From the NCBI RefSeq assembly GCF_015354575.1, contig NZ_JACAFQ010000002.1, forward strand, positions 132,157 through 196,156: DNA of 64,000 bases, in the 5' to 3' direction. The stretch is from Pseudomonas sp. UFMG81 (GTDB lineage Bacteria > Pseudomonadota > Gammaproteobacteria > Pseudomonadales > Pseudomonadaceae). This document shows, piece after piece, positions 1-14,300 of the stretch (its first letter is position 1; each line of letters opens with the position of its first letter). The translations under genes and the position numbers were made by a program. The notes beneath the pieces were generated by a model. The model had not been told where the DNA came from, did not search any database, and was given only the letters and a program-made list of their open reading frames with translations.

Positions 1-124
1 GCGGCGCTCGATTTCAGCCACTACGCAATAACCTCGCCCTACGCGGCATCCCCGCCATATAACCTGTGAACACCCGTTCACCCATTCTCCCTCTGCCGTT
101 ACACTGCGCGATTGCGACACTGTT

Positions 125-1490
<1,366 letters not shown>

Positions 1491-1496
1491 TCGCCC

Positions 1497-1527
1497 GTTC
1501 GCCGGCCTCGACCTGGGGCCGGCGAAC
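1497..1527 (+). other. Intercistronic hairpin between aruC and aruF
   Basis: A perfect 11-base inverted repeat (arm GTTCGCCGGCC at 1497-1507, partner at 1517-1527, 9-base loop) starts seven bases after the aruC stop. No T tract follows, so it is unlikely to be a full terminator. It may act as an mRNA stability element or partial attenuator that raises aruC product over the downstream enzymes. The remaining gap, 1528-1627, shows no recognisable site apart from the aruF ribosome binding site. Confidence 0.5.
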
Positions 1528-1627
1528 CCTGAATTCCAATGCGGGCACCTGCTTGCAGATAGCGGTGTGTGTCCGCTGTTTTTCCGTGCCGATGTGATCG
1601 GCGTGCTTTCCCGAAAGGAGTGACACC

Positions 1628-2647
1628 ATGCTGGTGATGCGCCCCGCGCAAATGGCGGATCTGAACGAAGTGCAGCGCATGGCTGCCGACAGCCCCATTG
1701 GTGTCACCTCGCTGCCGGACGATACCGGCCGCCTGGGCGACAAGATCGCCGCCTCGGAAACCTCGTTCGCCGCCGAAGTGAGCTTCAATGGCGAAGAGAG
1801 TTACTTCTTCGTGCTCGAGGACAGCGCCACCGGCAAGCTGGTCGGCTGCTCGGCCATCGTCGCTTCGGCCGGCTACTCCGAGCCGTTCTACAGCTTTCGC
1901 AACGAGACCTTCGTGCATGCTTCGCGCGAGCTGAAGATCCACAACAAGATCCACGTGCTCTCGCTGTGCCACGACCTCACCGGCAACAGCCTGCTGACCA
2001 GTTTCTATGTGGTACCGGAACTGGTGAGCAGCGCTTTCGCCGAGCTCAACTCCCGTGGCCGCCTGTTGTTCATGGCTGCGCACCCGGAGCGCTTTGCCGA
2101 TTCGGTGGTGACCGAGATCGTCGGTTACAGCGACGAGAAGGGCGAGTCGCCGTTCTGGGATGCCATCGGGCGCAACTTCTTCGACCTCAACTACGCCGAT
2201 GCCGAGCGCCTGTGCGGCCTGAAGAGCCGCACCTTCCTCGCCGAGCTGATGCCGCATTACCCGATCTATGTGCCGCTGCTCCACGACGAAGCGCAAGAAG
2301 CGATGGGGCAGGTGCACCCGCGGGCGCAGATCACCTTCGACATCCTTATGCGCGAAGGCTTCGAGACCGAACACTACATCGACATCTTCGACGGCGGCCC
2401 GACCCTGCACGCGCGCACCTCGGGCATTCGCTCGATCGCCCAGAGCCGTGTGGTGCCGGTCAAGCTCGACGAAGCGCCGGTCAAGGGTGGCCGCCCGTAC
2501 CTGGTGTGCAACGGCCAGTTGCAGGATTACCGGGCGGTGCTGCTGGAGCTGGACTGGGTGCCGGGCAAACCGCTCAGCCTGAGTAGCGAGGCCGCCGAGG
2601 CATTGGGTGTCGGCGAGGGCGCCAGCGTGCGCCTGGTCGCGGTCTGA
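1628..2647 (+). CDS. aruF: Arginine/ornithine N-succinyltransferase subunit alpha AruF
   Basis: This 339-residue protein is the alpha subunit of arginine N2-succinyltransferase, which transfers succinyl from succinyl-CoA to arginine, the first pathway step. It opens MLVMRPAQMADL, typical of AstA-family GNAT-fold enzymes, and aligns visibly along its whole length with the next gene (AruG): both share the region ending SDE.G.SPFW and the stretch ELMPxxPxYxxxL. Pseudomonas carries two such subunits where enteric bacteria have one AstA. The ATG has a strong AAAGGAG site. Next to aruG (55-base gap), it supports a heteromeric enzyme. Confidence 0.95.
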   Translation: MLVMRPAQMADLNEVQRMAADSPIGVTSLPDDTGRLGDKIAASETSFAAEVSFNGEESYFFVLEDSATGKLVGCSAIVASAGYSEPFYSFRNETFVHASRELKIHNKIHVLSLCHDLTGNSLLTSFYVVPELVSSAFAELNSRGRLLFMAAHPERFADSVVTEIVGYSDEKGESPFWDAIGRNFFDLNYADAERLCGLKSRTFLAELMPHYPIYVPLLHDEAQEAMGQVHPRAQITFDILMREGFETEHYIDIFDGGPTLHARTSGIRSIAQSRVVPVKLDEAPVKGGRPYLVCNGQLQDYRAVLLELDWVPGKPLSLSSEAAEALGVGEGASVRLVAV

Positions 2648-2702
2648 TAAGCCGGAACAGAGAGTTTCGCGGCAGGCGAAGTCCGCCGCACAAGGAGATA
2701 GC

Positions 2703-3731
2703 ATGATCGTTCGTCCTGTACGCAGCAGCGATTTACCCGCGCTGATCGAATTGGCCCGCAGTACCGGCACCACCGGGCTGACCACCCTCCCGGCCAACGA
2801 GGAGCGGCTCGGCCAGCGGGTCGGCTGGGCCGAGAAGACCTTCCGTGGCGAGGCCGAGCGCGGCGACACTGACTACCTGTTCGTGCTGGAGAACGACGAG
2901 GGCCTGGTGGTGGGTATCAGTGCCATCGCCGGCGCCGTCGGCCTGCGTGAGCCCTGGTACAACTACCGGGTGGGGTTGACCGTCAGTGCTTCGCAAGAAC
3001 TGGGCATCTACCGCGAGATCCCCACGCTGTTCCTGGCTAACGACCTGACCGGCAACTCCGAGCTGTGCTCGTTGTTCCTGCGCAGCGACTGTCGCAGTGG
3101 CCTCAATGGCCGCCTGCTGTCCAAGGCGCGCATGCTGTTCATCGCTGAATTCCCCGAGCTGTTCGGCAACAAGATCATCGCCGAGATGCGCGGCATGTCC
3201 GATGAAGCCGGTCGTTCGCCGTTCTGGGAGAGCCTGGGGCGGCACTTCTTCAAGATGGAATTCAGCCAGGCCGACTACCTGACCGGGGTGGGCAACAAGT
3301 CGTTCATCGCCGAGCTGATGCCCAAGTTCCCGCTGTACACCTGCTTCCTGTCGCAGGCCGCGCGCGATGTCATCGGCCGCGTGCACACCGACACCGAGCC
3401 AGCCCTGGCCATGCTCAAGCGTGAAGGCTTCAACTACCAGGGTTATGTCGACATCTTCGACGCCGGCCCGGCCATCGAGTGCGAAACCTCGAAAATTCGC
3501 GCCGTGCGCGAGAGCGAAACCCTGGTGCTGGCCGTCGGCACGCCGGGTGACGACGCTACCCCCTACATCATCCATAACCGCAAGCGCGAGGACTGCCGCA
3601 TCACGGCCGCACCGGCGCGCCTGGCCGCGGGCACCCTGGTGGTCGATCCGCAGACCGCCAAGCGCCTGCGCCTGGGCGCCGGCGACAATGTGCGCGCAGT
3701 GCCGCTGTCCGCCGGCCGGGAGGCTCAGTAA
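2703..3731 (+). CDS. aruG: Arginine N-succinyltransferase subunit beta AruG
   Basis: This 342-residue AstA-family subunit pairs with AruF in arginine N-succinyltransferase. An in-frame GTG at 2607 would add 32 residues overlapping aruF; the ATG at 2703 is preferred because it follows AAGGAGAT and gives the family N-terminus MIVRPVRSSDLPALIELA. Residues 20-340 are collinear with AruF, so the two arose by duplication. Its stop codon directly abuts the astD start (TAA then ATG), indicating translational coupling in one operon. Confidence 0.94.
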   Translation: MIVRPVRSSDLPALIELARSTGTTGLTTLPANEERLGQRVGWAEKTFRGEAERGDTDYLFVLENDEGLVVGISAIAGAVGLREPWYNYRVGLTVSASQELGIYREIPTLFLANDLTGNSELCSLFLRSDCRSGLNGRLLSKARMLFIAEFPELFGNKIIAEMRGMSDEAGRSPFWESLGRHFFKMEFSQADYLTGVGNKSFIAELMPKFPLYTCFLSQAARDVIGRVHTDTEPALAMLKREGFNYQGYVDIFDAGPAIECETSKIRAVRESETLVLAVGTPGDDATPYIIHNRKREDCRITAAPARLAAGTLVVDPQTAKRLRLGAGDNVRAVPLSAGREAQ

Positions 3732-5195
<1,464 letters not shown>

Positions 5196-5218
5196 CAACA
5201 GGTCTCGGAGCCTAGCCG

Positions 5219-6568
5219 ATGAAATCCTATGAAGTGAATTTTGATGGCCTGGTGGGGCCGACCCACAACTACGGCGGCTTGTCCTACGGCAACGTGGCGT
5301 CACAGAGCAACAGCCAGCAGGGTTCCAACCCGCGCGAAGCTGCGTGCCAGGGCCTGGCCAAGATGAAAGCGCTGATGGAGATGGGCTTCCAGCAAGGCGT
5401 GCTGGCGCCGCAGGAGCGCCCGGATGTGGCGGCCTTGCGCAGCCTGGGCTTCACCGGCAGCGACGCCGAGGTGATCCAGCGCGCGGCGAAAGAAGCCATG
5501 CCATTGCTGGTCGCCAGTTGCTCGGCCTCGAGCATGTGGGTGGCCAACGCCGCTACCGTCAGCCCCAGTGCCGACACCGCCGATGGCCGTGTGCACTTCA
5601 CGGCCGCCAACCTCAACTGCAAGTACCACCGCAGCATCGAGCACCCGACCACCAGCCGCGTGCTCGGCGCCATGTTCAGCGATGACAAGGTCTTCGCCCA
5701 CCATGCAGCGCTGCCGGCGGTGGCGCAGTTCGGTGACGAAGGCGCGGCCAACCACACCCGTTTCTGCCGCGCTTATGGCGAGGCCGGCGTCGAGTTCTTC
5801 GTCTATGGCCGCAGCGCCTTCGACAGCCGCTACCCGGCGCCGCAGAAGTACCCGGCGCGCCAGACCCTGGAAGCCTCGCAGGCGGTCGCCCGGCTGCACG
5901 GCCTGCGTGACGAGGGCGTGGTCTACGCTCAACAGAACCCGGCAGTGATCGACCAAGGGGTGTTTCACAACGACGTGATCTCGGTGGGCAACGGCGAGGT
6001 GCTGTTCTACCACGAGGACGCCTTCCTCGAGACCGATGCGGTGCTCGGCCAGCTGCAGGCTAAACTGGCCAGCAAGGGTGGCAACTTCAAGGGCATCTGC
6101 GTGCCGCGCGCGGCGGTAACGGTGGAGGACGCGGTGCGTTCCTACCTGTTCAACAGCCAGCTGCTCAGCCGTGATGACGGCTCCATGCTGCTGGTGGTGC
6201 CGGAGGAGTGCCGCAACAATGAACGCGTCTGGGCCTACCTCGGCCAGCTGACCAGCCAGGGCGGCCCGGTGAAGGAGGTCAAGGTGTTCGACCTCAAGCA
6301 GAGCATGCAGAACGGCGGTGGCCCGGCTTGCCTGCGTTTGCGGGTGGCGTTGAAGGAAAACGAACTGGCGGCGGTCAACCAAGGCGTTATCATGACCGCC
6401 TCGCTGTACGACACCTTGGTGCAGTGGGTCGACAAGCACTACCGCGATCGCCTGGGCGAAGCGGACCTGGCCGACCCGCAACTGCTCACCGAGTGCCGCA
6501 CGGCCCTGGACGAACTGACCCAGATCCTCAAGCTGGGCTCGGTCTATCCGTTCCAACGCCAACCCTGA
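5219..6568 (+). CDS. astB: N-succinylarginine dihydrolase AstB (AruB)
   Basis: This 449-residue member of the amidinotransferase-fold family cleaves N2-succinylarginine into succinylornithine, two ammonia and CO2, step 2 of the pathway. The opening [20 protein letters not shown] is a family signature. A triad equivalent to the known Glu-His-Cys of AstB can be placed at E174, H250 (GVFHND) and C371 (GGPACLRLR). It starts 23 bases after astD, behind GGAG-like bases, and all key residues are present. Confidence 0.95.
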   Translation: MKSYEVNFDGLVGPTHNYGGLSYGNVASQSNSQQGSNPREAACQGLAKMKALMEMGFQQGVLAPQERPDVAALRSLGFTGSDAEVIQRAAKEAMPLLVASCSASSMWVANAATVSPSADTADGRVHFTAANLNCKYHRSIEHPTTSRVLGAMFSDDKVFAHHAALPAVAQFGDEGAANHTRFCRAYGEAGVEFFVYGRSAFDSRYPAPQKYPARQTLEASQAVARLHGLRDEGVVYAQQNPAVIDQGVFHNDVISVGNGEVLFYHEDAFLETDAVLGQLQAKLASKGGNFKGICVPRAAVTVEDAVRSYLFNSQLLSRDDGSMLLVVPEECRNNERVWAYLGQLTSQGGPVKEVKVFDLKQSMQNGGGPACLRLRVALKENELAAVNQGVIMTASLYDTLVQWVDKHYRDRLGEADLADPQLLTECRTALDELTQILKLGSVYPFQRQP

Positions 6569-6583
6569 TAGAGAGAAATTGCA

Positions 6584-6874
6584 ATGTCCGACGCCCTGCG
6601 CCTGATCCTGGAAGATGAAGACGGCACCCAGCTGGAAACCTCCTGCACCCGCTTTGCCGTGGTGTGGCAGGGCAAGGAAGTGTGGATCCAGCAGGATGGT
6701 CGCGGCCAGCTGCTGATCGGTGTCGATGTCGACGAGAACGACACCGAGTACGCCAACCTGCTGCTGCGCCCGATGGCCACCAACCTGGTCAGCTTGCAGC
6801 TGGAAATGGAACCGGCGCAAGCCGGAGATGACGACGACCACGTCCACGGCCCGGACTGCGGCCACCACCACTAA
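6584..6874 (+). CDS. Small conserved protein with His/Asp-rich tail, between astB and astE
   Basis: This 96-residue protein of unknown function lies in the arginine operon, 15 bases after astB and 10 before astE, with a GAGAGAA ribosome site. The body (residues 1-75) looks like a compact beta-rich fold ([19 protein letters not shown]). The tail carries [15 protein letters not shown], a cluster of Asp, His and one Cys able in principle to bind a divalent metal. Homologues in other Pseudomonas have, as I recall, been given the unsupported label topoisomerase II; nothing here resembles one. AstE is a zinc enzyme, so a metal-handling role is conceivable, but that is inference. Confidence 0.8.
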   Translation: MSDALRLILEDEDGTQLETSCTRFAVVWQGKEVWIQQDGRGQLLIGVDVDENDTEYANLLLRPMATNLVSLQLEMEPAQAGDDDDHVHGPDCGHHH

Positions 6875-6884
6875 GGAAGCGCCT

Positions 6885-7892
6885 ATGCTCGCCCTCGGCA
6901 AACTGCTTGAGCTGACCCTGACCGATCACGAACCGGCCGAGAAGACCCAAGTGACGACCAAGGGCGCGCGTTTGCGCTGGCTGGGGGAGGGCGCACTCGA
7001 AGTGCGGCCACCGGAAGGCGAAGACAGTGGGTTGGACCTGCTGTTGTCGGCCGGGATTCACGGCAACGAGACAGCGCCCATCGAATTGCTCGAGCGGCTG
7101 CTGCATGGTGTGGCCAATGGCAAGATCAAGCCCCGAGCGCGGGTGTTGTTCCTGTTTGGCAACCCGGCGGCCATCCGCAAGGGCGAGCGCTTTATCGAGC
7201 AGGATATCAATCGCCTGTTCAATGGCCGTCATGAGCTCTCCAGCGGTTTCGAGGCGCTGCGTGCCGCTGAGCTCGAGCAGTTTGCCCGGGTGTTCTTCAG
7301 CAAGCCAGAGCGCACCCGCCTGCATTACGACCTGCATACCGCGATTCGCGGGTCCAAGATCGAACAGTTCGCCTTGTACCCTTTCAAGGAGGGGCGTAAG
7401 CACTCTCGGCGTGAGCTGGCGCGCCTGGCGGCGGCGGGGATGGAGGCGGTGCTGCTGCAAAGCAAGTCGTCGATTACCTTCAGTGCCTTCACCTACGAGC
7501 AGCTGGATGCCGAGGCTTTCACCCTCGAATTGGGCAAGGCACGGCCGTTCGGCCAGAACGAAGGGGTCAACCTCGACAAGCTCGAGGAGCGCCTGATCCA
7601 GATCATCGAAGGGACCGAGCCCGAAACCACAGGCTCGCTGGATGGGCTCAAACTGTTCAGCGTCGCCCGCGAGATCATCAAGCACAGTGACAGTTTCCAT
7701 CTGCACCTGCCAGCGGACATCGAGAATTTCTCCGAACTGAGCAAGGGTTACCTGCTGGCCGAGGACCTCGCCGAAATGCGCTGGGTCGTCGAGGAGGAGG
7801 GCGCGCGGATCATCTTCCCCAACCCCAAGGTCAAGAATGGCCTCAGGGCGGGGATACTCATCGTGCCAGACAACGGTCAGCGGCTATCCTGA
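6885..7892 (+). CDS. astE: Succinylglutamate desuccinylase AstE (AruE)
   Basis: This 335-residue zinc carboxypeptidase-like enzyme of the AstE/aspartoacylase family hydrolyses N-succinylglutamate to glutamate and succinate, the last pathway step. Zinc ligands are visible as H59 and E62 in AGIHGNET and H151 in [11 protein letters not shown] longer open frame reaches back into the upstream gene, but the ATG at 6885 follows AAGGAAG and gives the expected length. It ends the operon; the next gene is on the other strand, its stop only six bases away. Confidence 0.94.
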   Translation: MLALGKLLELTLTDHEPAEKTQVTTKGARLRWLGEGALEVRPPEGEDSGLDLLLSAGIHGNETAPIELLERLLHGVANGKIKPRARVLFLFGNPAAIRKGERFIEQDINRLFNGRHELSSGFEALRAAELEQFARVFFSKPERTRLHYDLHTAIRGSKIEQFALYPFKEGRKHSRRELARLAAAGMEAVLLQSKSSITFSAFTYEQLDAEAFTLELGKARPFGQNEGVNLDKLEERLIQIIEGTEPETTGSLDGLKLFSVAREIIKHSDSFHLHLPADIENFSELSKGYLLAEDLAEMRWVVEEEGARIIFPNPKVKNGLRAGILIVPDNGQRLS

Positions 7893-7898
7893 CGCGTC

Positions 7899-9071
7899 TC
7901 AATAGACGTTGCGTCGGGGCAGCCCCAGCTCGCGGCGCAGGGCATTTTCGTTGAAGGGGTCTGGGTTGGTGTTGTCGGGTGGGGTGCTCGGATCGCCGTC
8001 GAAGTCGAAGGTGTTTGCGGTCCAAAGGCCGGTGACCTGGTTCTCATGCTCCGGCATGACCGTGCCATTGGCGTGATTCCAGGCGTGGCACAGCTCGTGG
8101 TACAGGATCACCACAGCCGGCGTGTTGGGGCGCTGGGCCAGCGGGTTGAAGCCGATCTTGCCCGTCAGCACCCTGGTCCCGGGTTGCCCGTCTCTGATAC
8201 TGGGGTCGCCCAGTGCATGATCGAAGTCGAAACGACCGTTGTCCGTTTCAGCGATGTCGTCAATGGCGATCTGCACATTGCTGGCATCCAGGCTCTGTAG
8301 CAGCGCTTCACCCGTCGAGGTGGCGAGCAGTAGCTCGAGGTTAGCGATCACCAGTTGTCTGTATTCGGGCGTACCGTTGATCGTGATTGAGCGGTAACCG
8401 GCATGTGCGCCTGACCTGGGGGTTAGTCGGGTGTCGAAGTTGTTGGCAATCAGCAGGCTCTGGTCGTTGGCATAGACATGATCACGATGTGGTGTTCTCA
8501 CCACCCGATTCACACCGACGGTCGCGTCCACGATCGACTCGCCGAGGCAGAGCACATGATCGTCTCCTGCTCCTGTGAATACTGTCGACCGTTGCATCCT
8601 GGTGGTGACATGGTCATCGCCGTCACCTGCATAGATAGTCCCGAGGCCCCGTCCGTCCAATTCGATCCGGTCATTACCCTGTGCGGTGTTGACCAGAATA
8701 TTGGCATTGGAGCTGGCATGGCCTTTCACCCAATCGTCGCCTTCGCCTGTCTCGACGATGATTAGGTGCTCTTGTTCGGCATCAATCTCGACCTTGTCGT
8801 CACCATCCTTGGTAATGATGTGCAGCACGTCGCGCTCGTTAAGGGCGATGAAGTAGCAGCGGGCTTCGGTCTGCAAGTGGGCGCCGTGCTTGTCGCGCCG
8901 GGCGTACAGGTCGATGCGCTGGCGTTGCGATTTGACCAGGAGCTTGCCGGGCAGGGCTTGCAGATCGAGATTCTGATCCAGATAGGGAAGTGGATGGTCG
9001 TCGTTGAGGGCTTTTGGCGACGGGCCAGTGCTGACACGCTGCAAGGGCGTGACAGGTTGATTGATGGGCAT
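7899..9071 (-). CDS. Putative M91-family (NleD/HopH1-like) zinc metallopeptidase with RTX-like repeats
   Basis: This 390-residue protein has HELCH at residues 325-329 in VVILYHELCHAWNHANG and a closing ENALRRELGLPRR segment, the layout of M91 effector peptidases such as NleD and HopH1; I infer the second Glu region supplies the third zinc ligand. Residues 88-173 contain five degenerate GxGDDxV units (KDGDDKV, GEGDDWV, QGNDRI, GDGDDHV, GAGDDHV) resembling calcium-binding RTX repeats. There is no N-terminal signal peptide, so export, if any, would be by a type I, III or VI route. The ATG at 9071 follows ACGGAGCAACAC; an upstream ATG at 9215 lacks a good site. The gene is visibly more A/T-rich than its neighbours, suggesting acquisition. 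Confidence 0.72.
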   Translation of the reverse strand: MPINQPVTPLQRVSTGPSPKALNDDHPLPYLDQNLDLQALPGKLLVKSQRQRIDLYARRDKHGAHLQTEARCYFIALNERDVLHIITKDGDDKVEIDAEQEHLIIVETGEGDDWVKGHASSNANILVNTAQGNDRIELDGRGLGTIYAGDGDDHVTTRMQRSTVFTGAGDDHVLCLGESIVDATVGVNRVVRTPHRDHVYANDQSLLIANNFDTRLTPRSGAHAGYRSITINGTPEYRQLVIANLELLLATSTGEALLQSLDASNVQIAIDDIAETDNGRFDFDHALGDPSIRDGQPGTRVLTGKIGFNPLAQRPNTPAVVILYHELCHAWNHANGTVMPEHENQVTGLWTANTFDFDGDPSTPPDNTNPDPFNENALRRELGLPRRNVY

Positions 9072-9275
9072 GTGTTGCTCCGTATTGCCGAGAATGAAGG
9101 GGCAATCTTCGGAGTCGTGCAGGTGGACGCGGCGGTACATATTGCAAGCCGGTGTAGTTGTCCCGGCGCGGTGAACTGTATAGCCTGCGGATATGACCGC
9201 CAAAATGAAGGTCATTTCACCTTCGATTGAACGTTTCTATCTTATAAACACACTGCATCCGCCGTTCAGGCTGGA

Positions 9276-9281
9276 TATAAT
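9276..9281 (+). promoter_or_regulatory. Candidate -10 element (TATAAT) for alaS
   Basis: A perfect TATAAT lies 73 bases before the alaS start in the divergent region between the M91 gene and alaS. The -35 position at 17-18 base spacing holds only CTGCAT/ACTGCA, a poor match, so the promoter may be activator-assisted or the match fortuitous. The rest of the 283-base gap 9072-9354 shows no gene. Confidence 0.45.
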
Positions 9282-9354
9282 GGCGCCCTTTGCCGTCGTT
9301 TCGTCGATTTGACGAGTTTGCCCAAAGGGGCCGGCCGTTTCCGTGGAAGAACCT

Positions 9355-11979
<2,625 letters not shown>

Positions 11980-12060
11980 GATGGCGGGGCGGTGGTCTAG
12001 TCACCGCCCCACCATGTTGGATTGTTTTTTGGGGCCCTTGTGGGCTGAGGCACCTTTGAA

Positions 12061-13296
12061 ATGGCGTTGATCGTACAGAAATTTGGCGGTACCTCTGTCG
12101 GTTCCATCGAGCGGATCGAGCAGGTTGCCGACAAGGTCAAGAAATTCCGTGAGCAAGGCACCGACCTGGTGGTGGTGCTGTCGGCCATGAGCGGCGAGAC
12201 CAATCGCCTTATCGACCTGGCCAAGCAGATCACCGACAAACCGGAACCCCGCGAGCTGGACGTAATCGTTTCGACCGGCGAGCAGGTCACCATCGCCCTG
12301 TTGTCCATGGCCCTGATGAAGCGTGGCGTGCCGGCGGTATCCTATACCGGCAACCAGGTGCGCATCCTCACCGACAGCGCGCACAACAAGGCGCGCATCC
12401 TGCAGATCGACGACCAGAAGATCCGCGCCGACCTCAAGGCCGGGCGTGTCGTGGTGGTGGCCGGTTTCCAGGGTGTCGACGAGCACGGCAACATCACCAC
12501 CCTCGGCCGTGGTGGCTCCGACACCACCGGCGTGGCCCTGGCGGCGGCTCTGAAGGCCGACGAGTGCCAGATCTACACCGATGTCGATGGCGTCTACACC
12601 ACCGACCCGCGCGTTGTGCCCCAGGCCCAGCGCCTGGAGAAGATCACCTTCGAGGAGATGCTGGAAATGGCCAGCCTCGGCTCCAAGGTGCTGCAGATCC
12701 GCTCGGTGGAATTCGCCGGCAAGTACAACGTCCCGCTGCGCGTGCTGCACAGCTTCAAGGAGGGTCCGGGTACCCTCATTACCATCGATGAAGAGGAATC
12801 CATGGAACAGCCGATCATTTCCGGTATCGCCTTCAACCGTGATGAAGCCAAGCTGACCATTCGTGGCGTCCCGGACACCCCAGGCGTTGCCTTCAAGATC
12901 CTCGGCCCGATCAGTGCCGCGAACATCGAAGTGGACATGATCGTGCAGAACGTCTCGCACGATAACACCACCGACTTCACCTTCACCGTGCACCGCAACG
13001 AGTACGAGAAGGCGCTGAGCGTGCTGGAGAACACCGCCCGTGAAATCGGCGCGCGTGAAGTGATCGGCGACACCAAGATTGCCAAGGTGTCGATCGTCGG
13101 TGTTGGCATGCGCTCCCACGCAGGCGTTGCCAGCCGCATGTTCGAAGCACTGGCCAAGGAGAGCATCAACATCCAGATGATCTCTACCTCCGAGATCAAG
13201 GTCTCGGTCGTGATCGAAGAGAAGTACCTGGAGCTGGCCGTTCGCGCGCTGCACACCGCGTTCGAGCTTGACGCTCCCGCCCGACAGGGTGAGTGA
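12061..13296 (+). CDS. lysC: Aspartate kinase LysC
   Basis: This 411-residue aspartokinase phosphorylates aspartate, the first step toward lysine, threonine, methionine and diaminopimelate. The N-terminal kinase domain starts LIVQKFGGTSVGS and contains FQGVDEHGNITTLGRGGSD; two ACT domains occupy roughly residues 260-410. Length and layout match the feedback-regulated class that in Corynebacterium and Bacillus makes alpha and beta subunits from one gene; an internal ATG at 12802 (codon 248) follows AGAGGA and may do the same here. The main start has only a weak GAGG upstream. Confidence 0.95.
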   Translation: MALIVQKFGGTSVGSIERIEQVADKVKKFREQGTDLVVVLSAMSGETNRLIDLAKQITDKPEPRELDVIVSTGEQVTIALLSMALMKRGVPAVSYTGNQVRILTDSAHNKARILQIDDQKIRADLKAGRVVVVAGFQGVDEHGNITTLGRGGSDTTGVALAAALKADECQIYTDVDGVYTTDPRVVPQAQRLEKITFEEMLEMASLGSKVLQIRSVEFAGKYNVPLRVLHSFKEGPGTLITIDEEESMEQPIISGIAFNRDEAKLTIRGVPDTPGVAFKILGPISAANIEVDMIVQNVSHDNTTDFTFTVHRNEYEKALSVLENTAREIGAREVIGDTKIAKVSIVGVGMRSHAGVASRMFEALAKESINIQMISTSEIKVSVVIEEKYLELAVRALHTAFELDAPARQGE

Positions 13297-13310
13297 CACG
13301 CTGCCTGGAG

Positions 13311-13330
13311 GGGCGCGGCTTGCCGCGCCC
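13311..13330 (+). terminator. GC-rich hairpin after lysC
   Basis: The repeat GGGCGCGG / CCGCGCCC with a CTTG loop lies 15 bases after the lysC stop, followed by TTCGCGTTT. The stem is strong but the T run is broken, so termination may be partial. The rest of the gap to rsmA, 13331-13464, presumably holds the rsmA promoter, but no clear consensus was identified. Confidence 0.5.
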
Positions 13331-13464
13331 TTCGCGTTTCTGGCTGTCGGCGCACCCTTGTCCAGGTGTAGCTGACGGTTTGTTCGGGCCAGTGCCGTCG
13401 TCCCCGGCCGGGCCCTGCTTAATCAAAGACTGTTGTCCCTGAAGTTTCATGTGAGGAGAAAGCT

Positions 13465-13653
13465 ATGCTGATTCTGACTCGTCGGTGCGCCGAGAGCCTG
13501 ATCATTGGTGACGGTGAAATCACCGTGACGGTCCTGGGTGTCAAAGGCAACCAGGTGCGTATCGGCGTGAGCGCGCCAAAGGAAGTGGCCGTTCACCGTG
13601 AGGAAATCTACCTGCGGATCAAGAAAGAGAAGGACGAAGAGCCAAGCCTTTAA
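13465..13653 (+). CDS. rsmA: Carbon storage / secondary metabolism regulator RsmA (CsrA)
   Basis: This 62-residue dimeric RNA-binding protein represses translation by binding GGA motifs in leader RNAs and is titrated by RsmY/RsmZ-type RNAs. The sequence is unmistakable: [17 protein letters not shown] at the start and [12 protein letters not shown] with the RNA-contacting Arg at R45. It is one residue longer than E. coli CsrA because of an extra Gly near residue 17. A GAGGAGA site precedes the ATG. Its position between lysC and tRNA-Ser is the conserved pseudomonad locus. Targets are expected to include motility and biofilm genes. Confidence 0.96.
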   Translation: MLILTRRCAESLIIGDGEITVTVLGVKGNQVRIGVSAPKEVAVHREEIYLRIKKEKDEEPSL

Positions 13654-13682
13654 TTTTTTTGAAGTTTTTTTAAAAAAAAGGG

Positions 13683-13711
13683 TTGCAAACGAGGAAGGGT
13701 GTGTTTAATAT
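13683..13711 (+). promoter_or_regulatory. Sigma-70 promoter for tRNA-Ser
   Basis: TTGCAA (13683-13688) and TAATAT (13706-13711) are separated by 17 bases and end 14 bases before the tRNA-Ser 5' end. An A/T-rich tract with runs of T and A (about 13654-13680) precedes it and may act as an UP element. Confidence 0.75.
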
Positions 13712-13725
13712 TCGCCTCGTGTTGC

Positions 13726-13816
13726 GGTGAGGTGGCCGAGTGGCCGAAGGCGCTCCCCTGCTAAGGGAGTATACCTCATAAGGGTATCGGGGGTTCGAAT
13801 CCCCCCTTCACCGCCA
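13726..13816 (+). tRNA. tRNA-Ser (anticodon GCT)
   Basis: This 91-base gene has an acceptor stem GGTGAGG / CTTCACC, the long variable arm of serine tRNAs, anticodon GCT in the loop CTGCTAA, the T-loop GGTTCGAATCC and an encoded CCA end. It reads AGC/AGT codons. A sigma-70 promoter lies directly upstream. Confidence 0.97.
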
Positions 13817-13880
13817 TTATTCGCTTAGGGCGCTGTAAACGGTAAGAACGCTAAGTAGTTGATTTTAAACGAAAAAGTTC

Positions 13881-13908
13881 TTGCAAAAATGTTTCAGCGA
13901 CCTATAAT
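13881..13908 (+). promoter_or_regulatory. Sigma-70 promoter for the tRNA-Arg cluster
   Basis: TTGCAA (13881-13886) and a perfect TATAAT (13903-13908), 16 bases apart, end 14 bases before the first tRNA-Arg. GC-rich GCGCGGC follows the -10, as in stringently controlled stable-RNA promoters. Confidence 0.75.
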
Positions 13909-13922
13909 GCGCGGCAAGACAC

Positions 13923-13999
13923 GGACTCATAGCTCAGCTGGATAGAGTACTCGGCTACGAACCGAGCGGTCGGAGGTTCGAATCCTCCTGAGTCCGCCA
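13923..13999 (+). tRNA. tRNA-Arg (anticodon ACG), copy 1
   Basis: This 77-base cloverleaf has acceptor stem GGACTCA / TGAGTCC, anticodon loop CTACGAA (ACG, expected to be deaminated to ICG) and an encoded CCA. It is the first of three identical copies and reads CGU, CGC and CGA codons. Confidence 0.97.
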
Positions 14000-14070
14000 C
14001 TTTTGAAGTGGCTTTGATTGCAAGGCTGCTTCAAATCACCAGTGGTAACCTGGTCTAAAACTACCATCAC

Positions 14071-14147
14071 GGACTCATAGCTCAGCTGGATAGAGTACTC
14101 GGCTACGAACCGAGCGGTCGGAGGTTCGAATCCTCCTGAGTCCGCCA
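14071..14147 (+). tRNA. tRNA-Arg (anticodon ACG), copy 2
   Basis: This copy is identical over all 77 bases to copy 1 and starts 148 bases after it. The 71-base spacer is closely related to the next spacer, showing that tRNA plus spacer was duplicated as a unit. Confidence 0.97.
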
Positions 14148-14217
14148 CTTTTGAAGTGGCTTTGCTTGCAAGGCTACATCAAGCCACCAGTGGTAATCTG
14201 GTCTAAAACTACCCCAC

Positions 14218-14294
14218 GGACTCATAGCTCAGCTGGATAGAGTACTCGGCTACGAACCGAGCGGTCGGAGGTTCGAATCCTCCTGAGTCCGCCA
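14218..14294 (+). tRNA. tRNA-Arg (anticodon ACG), copy 3
   Basis: This third identical 77-base copy starts 147 bases after copy 2. A rho-independent terminator follows six bases after its CCA end, closing the tRNA transcript. Confidence 0.97.
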
Positions 14295-14300
14295 CTTCTG

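Noticed and set aside
13927..14148. Minus-strand 73-codon open frame across two tRNA-Arg genes (contains RIRTSDRSVRSRVLYPAEL)
   Set aside because: It is antisense translation of tRNA-Arg genes, a well-known annotation artefact.
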